Assembly (NCBI GenBank): GCA_022841205.1
Contig: JALHCK010000008.1
Coordinates: 84,193-148,192 of the forward strand
Reading direction: 5' to 3'
Source: Methanomicrobiales archaeon
Lineage (GTDB): Archaea; Halobacteriota; Methanomicrobia; Methanomicrobiales; Methanospirillaceae
DNA length: 64,000 nt
Of this stretch, positions 1-6,587 are shown piece by piece (position 1 is the stretch's first letter; every line of letters starts with the position of its first letter). The notes under the pieces are model-generated. The model was not told the origin of the DNA. It made no database searches and saw only the letters and a program-made list of their open reading frames with translations. Made by a program: the position numbers and the translations under genes.

Positions 1-3
1 ACG

Positions 4-357
4 ATGACCGTGGGAAAGGTACAGGCGAATGGAGAGCAATCAGAACACCCCGGGGATTTGGAATCCGCAATAAGGCTCGCCGCCGGAAGGTACCATCTCG
101 ATTCGCTGGTTATTGGGACGGCAGACGGCCTGGTCGTTTCTTCTTATGGAAGCCGTAACCCTGAATACGAGGCCGCATATTACAGCAATATCCTGCAGGA
201 TGGAACCCGTGCCCCTGAACGCGGTGTGACGCCTTTTATATTCCGGTTCAGGGAAACACCCCTGATTGCGATCGCCCGCGCAAGGGACACTCCTTCGGAA
301 GAGGTGGTGGAGAGACTGGAGACCGATATCAAAACCATATTCGAAACCCAATTATGA
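4..357 (+). CDS. Roadblock/LC7-like small protein
   Basis: A 117-residue soluble protein with no signal peptide or membrane segment. Residues about 33-50 (LDSLVIGTADGLVVSSYG) resemble the core of the roadblock/LC7 fold, whose members are usually small dimeric partners or regulators of GTPases and ATPases. No catalytic motif is visible. It lies 70 bp upstream of a MinD/ParA ATPase on the same strand, so a partner role for that ATPase is plausible but is inference. The ATG is only three bases inside the window, so a longer N-terminus or an upstream ribosome-binding site cannot be judged. Family assignment rests on pattern only. Confidence 0.6.
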   Translation: MTVGKVQANGEQSEHPGDLESAIRLAAGRYHLDSLVIGTADGLVVSSYGSRNPEYEAAYYSNILQDGTRAPERGVTPFIFRFRETPLIAIARARDTPSEEVVERLETDIKTIFETQL

Positions 358-427
358 ACCGAAAGAGACCACGGGCCATTAGGATTTATATAAACACGCA
401 GTAACCACTACACTAAGGAGGGTTGAA

Positions 428-1210
428 TTGGTCAGGGTATTCACGTTCGCTTCTGGGAAGGGGGGGACCGGAAAGACCACGATGACGATCAACATAGGGA
501 CAAGTCTTGCAAAATTCGGGAAGCGGACTTGTATCATGGATGCAGATATCGGAATGGCCAACCTCGGGCTTTCCCTTGGGCTCGAGGGGGTTCCGGTCAC
601 CCTCCATGAAGTCCTCGCAGGAAAGGCCTCAATTCACGATGCGGTCTATGAAGGGCCGGGAGGAGTCCAGGTCGTTCCGAGTGGGATTTCGCTCCAGGGG
701 TTCCAGCAGTCTGACCCTGAACTACTCGGCGATGTCCTGAAAGATCTCACCGATCGACTCGATTTCCTCCTTATAGATGCCCCCGCCGGCATCAGCAGGG
801 ATGGAGTCGTCCCGCTTGCAATTGCAGACGATGTCATCCTAGTTGTCAATCCCGAGCTCTCCTCCATCGTCGATGCCATGAAAACCAAAATCCTTGCCGA
901 GGTGGTAGGTGGACACGTCCGGGGAGTGATTGTCAACCGGGCTACGTCCGAGAGTGCTGCAACGGTAAGCCAGAAAATGGAGAAGGTGCTCGGGGCCCGG
1001 GTTATAGGTCTTGTTCCCGAAGATCAGAATGTCAGGAGAGCTGCTTCTGCCAAGGTACCGGTGGTCATCAAGTATCCGACTTCGGGTTCATCGGTTGCAG
1101 TCAGAAGAATCGCTGCCGGACTGGCTGGGATCACCATCGATAGAGAGCTCATGGAGCCTAAGAGCACCTTCATCGAACGGTTCACCAAGGTCTTCAGGGG
1201 AAAACGGTGA
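428..1210 (+). CDS. minD: MinD/ParA-family ATPase
   Basis: A 260-residue P-loop ATPase of the MinD/ParA (SIMIBI) class. The deviant Walker A motif KGGTGKTT is at residues 11-18, the switch region MDADIGMANLG follows near 38-48, and LLIDAPAG is the Walker B-like strand. The basic C-terminal tail (residues about 243-260, STFIERFTKVFRGKR) could form the amphipathic membrane-targeting helix of MinD proteins. The start is a TTG at 428 behind an AAGGAGGG Shine-Dalgarno element at 414-421. Archaeal MinD homologues position cellular structures such as chemosensory arrays and archaella or have unknown roles, so the exact function is open. A small membrane-protein gene overlaps its stop. Confidence 0.88.
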   Translation: MVRVFTFASGKGGTGKTTMTINIGTSLAKFGKRTCIMDADIGMANLGLSLGLEGVPVTLHEVLAGKASIHDAVYEGPGGVQVVPSGISLQGFQQSDPELLGDVLKDLTDRLDFLLIDAPAGISRDGVVPLAIADDVILVVNPELSSIVDAMKTKILAEVVGGHVRGVIVNRATSESAATVSQKMEKVLGARVIGLVPEDQNVRRAASAKVPVVIKYPTSGSSVAVRRIAAGLAGITIDRELMEPKSTFIERFTKVFRGKR

Positions 1211-1347
1211 CTCCCGATACAGTCACCATCGCAATACTGGGCTGTATTGATGGAGCACTTCTGGTGATCTCGTATCTGACCTATCGCCACATCAGGGCGG
1301 TGTCCAAACGGGTCGACCACGCGGCCGGCAGACCTGAAAAAGAATGA
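1207..1347 (+). CDS. Small single-pass membrane protein downstream of minD
   Basis: A 46-codon frame starts with GTG inside the end of the MinD gene (GTGA overlap, stop TGA 1208-1210) and ends with TGA at 1345-1347. Residues about 6-25 form one hydrophobic segment (TVTIAILGCIDGALLVISYL), followed by a basic stretch with several Arg, His and Lys residues. The start-stop overlap suggests translational coupling to MinD. I do not recognise a family. The case for coding rests on the overlap, the sensible membrane topology and the lack of any competing gene. Confidence 0.5.
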   Translation: MTPDTVTIAILGCIDGALLVISYLTYRHIRAVSKRVDHAAGRPEKE

Positions 1348-1429
1348 TCGGCACGGGAGCAGAGCCTCTCCCGTTTATTTTCTGGTATTTTTTATCCCGA
1401 AGCTTTTTTGCTTTCTCAACCCTGCCGGA

Positions 1430-2560
1430 TCAGGATCCGTTGCCGTCATTCCTGTTTTTTATCTCAAAGACGCAGTTCGGATCACCCTTCGACCTGCACG
1501 ATATCTCTTTTCCCCTCACTTTGATCCCGAATGCACCTTCAACGATTCCTGCGAGAAGTCCTGCCGTGCCGTAACAGACTTTTTTCCCTGCATTGCCGAA
1601 CGACTCAGATTCCACAGTGTGCTCGAGTGTGATCGTCTTGGTCTTTTCTGCCTCGTTCCAGGTCATGGCAACGATTCTGAACCAGCCCATCTGTGAGAAG
1701 AATGTGAACGCCATATCAGCAAGGGTATTCGGATCGGTAATCCCCATCTTCTTGTAGTATTCAACGTTCTCCCGGCCCATGTCCATATATGCCCGGTAGT
1801 TGACACCCCCGGCAGACATCTCCCCCATGGTCTTGATGAGAGAGTTGGTCATGGAGGTGAAGATAAACCGGGGCATGATGACGACCGGTTCATCGATCAG
1901 CCTGACCTTTCCCTCAATAGGTTTATGCTCGATATATTCGGTGATAGCAGAATCACCCCTTACGATAGCCTGGGCCTTCCATTTCCAACTGGCCTCGGTC
2001 TGATCGGCAACAAACTCGCAGTAATCATCACCGTTCGCCCGGCATTTCGTCTCTAAACAGAACCAGTTCTTTCCAGTGATGGCGGCGAGGATTCCCTCAA
2101 TCCATCCGCGGTGAATCCCGCAGACTGGCATCTTCCAATCCTTCATCACCTGAGACTCGAAGGTCTGGCGGGTCCGCAGGACTATCTTCTTCTCATCGTG
2201 GGAAACGAGCTCGAACGGTGCTCCCCATCCCTGCTGATGCTGAAGCTGGAATACCAGTAGTAAAAACTCGGAGGGGGAAAGGTTCATTCCAAGCTTTTTA
2301 AGAAAATTGTTCAGCCCTACCGAACCCAGTCCAACTGCCCTGAAGAGCTGTTCGGTTGCCTTCACGGCAAGTTTCCGGTTGAGGTTGACCTCGTACATCT
2401 CGTAGATTGACCGAACAAGATAATCGGGGTTGCTTGCCGTACGAACCCCCAGAAACGATACTGTGCCCTGCAGTGGATCGATCTCCATATAATCCCTGAT
2501 ATCCTTGGACCCGGAGATGATCGCTTCAAAATCGCTTTTCTCGATCTTCTTACGCTCCAT
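1430..2560 (-). CDS. Protein with two V4R (4-vinyl reductase-like) domains
   Basis: A 376-residue soluble protein built of two similar halves. Each half ends in the Cys-containing signature of V4R domains: CRANGDDYCEF near residues 174-184 and CRSKGDPNCVF near 358-368. V4R domains bind small molecules or metal and occur in sensors and in methanogen proteins linked to methyl transfer and tetrapyrrole metabolism; the ligand here is unknown. The start ATG at 2560 has GAGAGTACAGGT just upstream. A second unknown gene (2683-3303) lies upstream on the same strand, so the two may be co-transcribed. Confidence 0.75.
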   Translation of the reverse strand: MERKKIEKSDFEAIISGSKDIRDYMEIDPLQGTVSFLGVRTASNPDYLVRSIYEMYEVNLNRKLAVKATEQLFRAVGLGSVGLNNFLKKLGMNLSPSEFLLLVFQLQHQQGWGAPFELVSHDEKKIVLRTRQTFESQVMKDWKMPVCGIHRGWIEGILAAITGKNWFCLETKCRANGDDYCEFVADQTEASWKWKAQAIVRGDSAITEYIEHKPIEGKVRLIDEPVVIMPRFIFTSMTNSLIKTMGEMSAGGVNYRAYMDMGRENVEYYKKMGITDPNTLADMAFTFFSQMGWFRIVAMTWNEAEKTKTITLEHTVESESFGNAGKKVCYGTAGLLAGIVEGAFGIKVRGKEISCRSKGDPNCVFEIKNRNDGNGS

Positions 2561-2682
2561 ACCTGTACTCTCATGATTGAACGTATTTAAACCCTCTCGG
2601 CCCGGGGGGAGTTCAGAGACGGGAAATGTATTGTATGATGAAAATGAGGCTTTTAATTGAAATATATTCTGACTTGCTAAGA

Positions 2683-3303
2683 TTAACCGATCTCGAGATC
2701 AAGAGGTTTGTCCTGGAGTTCCTGAGAGAAGGAAAATTCGTAAACATCGATATTGTTCTCGTCCCGCACGATCAGGACTTCGTAAGGGCCATGGAGGAGA
2801 CGGAACGATACTTCACCTCCATGTCCGGTTCTGTCATTTCCCACGATCTGCCCATTGCGGCGGATCTTCACTGCAACGTCCGGAATCGGAATGCCACCGT
2901 GTTTGACCACGATTATCAATCGACCGATCCCCTCCGTTTTCTTCCCGATCTCAGGAAGACTGAGTTTATAGGATGATGTGAAATGGCTCTTGTCGTAGAT
3001 CCTGCAGCTGAAAACGATCCGTTCCACAACAGCCGGATCCATGGCATAGAAGGTGAACTGATCCTCCCTGTTGATAAGATAGACGGCCTTGTTCCCATAG
3101 ATTTCTCCCTTGTGATCGGAGAACAACGCCCCCTCCGGTTCGCCTTCGAGGAAGAGGAGGTAGGTCTTCCTTCCCCGGCCGGACGACACCCCCGCTCCGT
3201 GTAACTTCTCCTCCCTCGCCGTTTGTAAAAGGCCGGAATATGAATAGGTACCTTGTGGCGGTATATCCCTGATAAGATCATCGACAATGCCAGCGCTGTC
3301 CAC
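2683..3303 (-). CDS. Uncharacterised protein with C-terminal carboxypeptidase-regulatory-like segment
   Basis: A 206-residue protein I cannot assign to a named family. The first 100 residues look like a soluble alpha/beta domain (YLLFLEGEPEGALFSD) of the type seen in small sensory proteins. The last 80 (HGGIPIPDVAVKIRRNGQIV...TGHGGEVSF) have the pattern of a carboxypeptidase-regulatory-like beta sandwich, with V.I...G..V and T...G...F spacing. No signal peptide is seen. The start is GTG at 3303 behind GGAGGG with seven bases of spacing. It precedes the V4R gene on the same strand by 122 bp. Function unknown. Confidence 0.6.
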   Translation of the reverse strand: MDSAGIVDDLIRDIPPQGTYSYSGLLQTAREEKLHGAGVSSGRGRKTYLLFLEGEPEGALFSDHKGEIYGNKAVYLINREDQFTFYAMDPAVVERIVFSCRIYDKSHFTSSYKLSLPEIGKKTEGIGRLIIVVKHGGIPIPDVAVKIRRNGQIVGNDRTGHGGEVSFRLLHGPYEVLIVRDENNIDVYEFSFSQELQDKPLDLEIG

Positions 3304-3448
3304 GAATTATCCCTCCAGCAGGATGGAGATTCCATCCGGTCTTTCAATATGGAAATAGTAGTAGGGACCTGATATTTTTTATCCTTCTCCTGGTTCAGGA
3401 AAAGCGAGACATAATAGCGGGGAACAGTTATACTATGAGAGAGTTACC

Positions 3449-4237
3449 GTGATTTCCCTGCTGATCATCCCCGTTGTAGCAGTCGGGTTTACACTACTTT
3501 ATGCTTCGGTGCTTGATATCAGGGATCGGCGGGTACCGTTTCGGACCTGGTATCCCATGATCATCACAGGGCTGCCTTTCACCGTTCTTTTTTATATCCT
3601 CCTCATCGCAGAGGAGGGTCTTTGGGCAGCACTCCCGTTTCTCATTCTCATCATCCTGTTCTCATTGGTGTTTTACCTGTTCGCAAGGTTTCATCTCTAT
3701 GGTGGAGCCGATGCCTGGGCTCTGATCTTTATCACTGTGCTCGTTCCCACATTTCCGGTTATCCCCATACTCGGGGTTCCTCCATTTCCCTTCCTTCCCT
3801 TCACCACTCTGGTCAATGCAGTCATAATTAACCTCTTTACCCCGATTGGAATCCTCATCTATAACCTGCGGAACGGCAACCGGGCTCCATTTCCTTACCT
3901 GCTGCTCGGATTTCCTGTTGAAGGGGGCCGTATAATCGAGAGCCATGGGTTCGTGATGGAGGAGATCACGGAAGAAGAGGGGGCTTTGAATCGCAGGTTC
4001 GTGGGGATTGGGGAATCGCTCGCGGACATGGTTCGCGGGGAGGGGAGGGTATCTACCCTCGACATGCGACGGAGACCTGATGAGTATTCCCGGGAACGTG
4101 AACTCTACGAAAAAGCAGGCAGAGTCTGGATCTCCTATGGAGTGCCGTTCATCGTTCCAATTACCTTTGGGTTCGTATCCGCGTTCGTGGCTGGGGATTT
4201 AGTCTTTGCCCTGTTGCAGATCGTTATGGGAGGATAA
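3449..4237 (+). CDS. A24-family archaeal prepilin/prearchaellin peptidase
   Basis: A 262-residue integral membrane protein with about six hydrophobic segments. The first catalytic Asp sits after the first helix (SVLDIRDRRVP, residues about 21-31). The second lies in the GxGD-type motif seen here as GGAD (YGGADAW, near residues 89-95). These are the two active-site aspartates of A24 peptidases (FlaK/EppA type), which cleave class III signal peptides from archaellins and type IV pilins in the membrane. The soluble insert at 175-215 is typical of archaeal members. Start is GTG 3449 after GAGAGAG. The stop abuts hisI by a single base. Confidence 0.82.
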   Translation: MISLLIIPVVAVGFTLLYASVLDIRDRRVPFRTWYPMIITGLPFTVLFYILLIAEEGLWAALPFLILIILFSLVFYLFARFHLYGGADAWALIFITVLVPTFPVIPILGVPPFPFLPFTTLVNAVIINLFTPIGILIYNLRNGNRAPFPYLLLGFPVEGGRIIESHGFVMEEITEEEGALNRRFVGIGESLADMVRGEGRVSTLDMRRRPDEYSRERELYEKAGRVWISYGVPFIVPITFGFVSAFVAGDLVFALLQIVMGG

Positions 4238-4238
4238 A

Positions 4239-4607
4239 ATGATAGCGTTACATTACATAGACGGCCTGATCCCGGTTGTGGTGCAGGATGCCGTAACGCG
4301 GGAAGTCCTGATGGTTGCTTATGCCAATGCAGAAGCTGTTGAAAAAACACGGGAGACGGGCTTTGCCCACTATTTCAGCCGGAGCAGAAAGCAACTCTGG
4401 AAGAAGGGAGAAGAGAGCGGGCATATCCAGAGAATCCGGGAGATCCGGGTTGATTGTGACGAGGATTGCATTCTGTACCTTGTCGAACAGGAAGGTGCAG
4501 CCTGCCATACAGGTTACCGGAGCTGCTTTTTCCGGACAATCGAGGGGAAGACAATTTCTGAAAAAGTATTCGATCCCTCGAAGGTATATGCTAATAAAGG
4601 TCAATGA
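4239..4607 (+). CDS. hisI: Phosphoribosyl-AMP cyclohydrolase (histidine biosynthesis)
   Basis: A 122-residue cytosolic enzyme that opens the adenine ring of phosphoribosyl-AMP, the third step of histidine synthesis. The metal-binding signature is present: DCDED near residues 77-81, then EQEGAACHTGYRSCFFR, with the conserved cysteines that bind zinc. The upstream in-frame ATG at 4206 would lie inside the preceding gene. The ATG at 4239 has GGGAGG directly upstream and gives the normal family N-terminus. It follows the prepilin peptidase by one base, an unrelated partner, so the operon is probably a chance assembly. Confidence 0.95.
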   Translation: MIALHYIDGLIPVVVQDAVTREVLMVAYANAEAVEKTRETGFAHYFSRSRKQLWKKGEESGHIQRIREIRVDCDEDCILYLVEQEGAACHTGYRSCFFRTIEGKTISEKVFDPSKVYANKGQ

Positions 4608-4632
4608 TCATATACCATAGCGGTGATATTTT

Positions 4633-6519
4633 TTGAAACTAGTACCTGATACCAGCGTCGTCATCGACGGACGTATCACTTCACTGATAAAATCCGGTGA
4701 ATATAAGGGTGCAACAATAATCATCCCCGAGGCAGTAATTGCAGAACTCGAAGCACAGGCAAATCAGGGGCGCGAGATCGGGTTTTCAGGTCTCACCGAG
4801 CTCCAGGCCCTCTGCAAGCTTGCAGAAGAAGGAGTGATATCGCTCACCTTCACGGGGGTCCGGCCGAGCCTTGACCAGGTGAAACTGGCAAGCGGGGGAG
4901 AGATTGACGCCTTGATACGCAATGCCGCAATAGAGCATGATGCACAGTTCATCACGAGCGATGTGGTCCAGGCAGAAGTGGCCCGGGCCAAGGGGCTCGA
5001 CGTTATCTACCTCAGGCCCCAGCTCGGGGGATTCGCTCCTCTCGGCATAGACCAGTTCTTCGACGAGCACACCATAGCCGTATACCTGAAGGAGCGGGTA
5101 CCTCCCATGGCCCGGAAGGGGACGGTAAAGGAGATGCATCTCTCACGGCTGCGAGAGCATCCGATGTCTGATTACGAACTCCGCAACCTGTCCCAGGAGA
5201 TTCTCGAACGTGCCAAACGTGACCCTGACGGGTTCATCGAGATTGAGCGTCGTGGGATAACCGTTGTCCAGATCGGATCCATGCGGATTGCAATTGCCCG
5301 GCGACCGTTCTCTGATGGCATGGAAATCACCGCAGTACGACCGATTGCGGATGTCACGCTCGAGAGCTTTGCCAAGGCCCCGGTCATCAAGAACCGGATC
5401 ATGGGCGAAAAACGAGGGTTACTCGTGGCAGGGCCGCCGGGTGCAGGAAAGACCACGCTTGCCCAGAGCATCGCCACTTACCTTGCAGACAATGGGTTCA
5501 TTGTAAAGACCATGGAGGCTCCCAGGGAACTCCAGGTGCCAGACCACATCACCCAGTATTCCGGACTGGAAGGGAGCATGCAGAATACCGCTGATGTGCT
5601 GATGCTGGTGCGGCCGGATTTTGTTGTCTTTGATGAACTCAGGAAGAACGAAGACTTCACGGTATTTGCCGACATGCGCCTGGCGGGGATTGGCATGGTG
5701 GGCGTGGTTCATGCGATCGGCATTCAGGATGCGCTCCAGCGACTTTCCGATCGGGTCGATTTCGGCGTGCTCCCCCAGGTGATCAACACCATCATCTTCG
5801 TTGATAAAGGCGAGATCACCAGCGTGTACGACCTCGGGTTCACCATCAAGGTGCCGGAGGGGATGTCAAGCGAGATCAATCTCCGCCCGGTTACAACCCT
5901 CTCCGATTACGAGACAGGGGAGTTACTGTTCGAGATCTTCAAATACGACTCGGAGACAATCGTCATGCCGGTGATGCGGCCGATTCCGGCTTCAGTACCG
6001 CTGAAACCCCCTGCCATCCAGAAGGAACCGGTCGAAAGCTCGGCCTGGAAGATCGTCGAGCGGGACATTCAGCGCGAACTCGGGAGGTTTACCGAGAACT
6101 ATGTTGATGTCCATATGCTCTCCGATACCAAGGCCGTGGTGTACATCGAGGACAAGGATGTCCCTGCGGCCATCGGCAAAGGTGGAAAGAACATCGCCGG
6201 AATTGTGAACAAGGTCGGAATCGGGATCGATATTCGTCCCCGAAGCGAGCTTGAGAAGCAGCCACCGGTACAGACTGTAGCCGAAGAGGAGCTCCAGCTG
6301 GGGGGCGGGGTGAAGATCAGGATGGAAAAGAAGCAGCTGACAATCATCTGCCCGGAACAGGCAGGGAAGATTGTTGATGTTTTTGCCGGCAAAGAATACC
6401 TCTTCACCGCCACCGTGAACGATTCCGGTGAGATCCACCTGGCAAAGAACAGCAGCATCGCGCAGGAAATGATCAGGCGCTACAATGACGGGGATGCCAT
6501 CAGGCTCAGGCCGGTATAA
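4633..6519 (+). CDS. PIN domain-P-loop ATPase-KH domain protein
   Basis: A 628-residue archaeal PINc/VapC-ATPase. The PIN domain comes first, with acidic residues in VPDTSVVIDG (4-13), EAVIAELE, GGEIDAL and ITSDVV. A PilT/VirB11-like ATPase follows, with Walker A GPPGAGKTT near residues 266-274 and a Walker B-like FVVFDE near 333-338. A KH RNA-binding domain (IGKGGKNIAGIV) sits near residues 516-527, then a C-terminal TRAM-like beta segment. The combination suggests an RNA-remodelling or RNA-cleaving enzyme; the role in archaea is not well established. Start is TTG at 4633 with GGTGAT upstream. Confidence 0.88.
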   Translation: MKLVPDTSVVIDGRITSLIKSGEYKGATIIIPEAVIAELEAQANQGREIGFSGLTELQALCKLAEEGVISLTFTGVRPSLDQVKLASGGEIDALIRNAAIEHDAQFITSDVVQAEVARAKGLDVIYLRPQLGGFAPLGIDQFFDEHTIAVYLKERVPPMARKGTVKEMHLSRLREHPMSDYELRNLSQEILERAKRDPDGFIEIERRGITVVQIGSMRIAIARRPFSDGMEITAVRPIADVTLESFAKAPVIKNRIMGEKRGLLVAGPPGAGKTTLAQSIATYLADNGFIVKTMEAPRELQVPDHITQYSGLEGSMQNTADVLMLVRPDFVVFDELRKNEDFTVFADMRLAGIGMVGVVHAIGIQDALQRLSDRVDFGVLPQVINTIIFVDKGEITSVYDLGFTIKVPEGMSSEINLRPVTTLSDYETGELLFEIFKYDSETIVMPVMRPIPASVPLKPPAIQKEPVESSAWKIVERDIQRELGRFTENYVDVHMLSDTKAVVYIEDKDVPAAIGKGGKNIAGIVNKVGIGIDIRPRSELEKQPPVQTVAEEELQLGGGVKIRMEKKQLTIICPEQAGKIVDVFAGKEYLFTATVNDSGEIHLAKNSSIAQEMIRRYNDGDAIRLRPV

Positions 6520-6587
6520 CAGGATATCAATTGTTTTCACTGGAGAACGGTTCTCTATAGTGTATTTGTGGAGAGAGGTGACTATGT

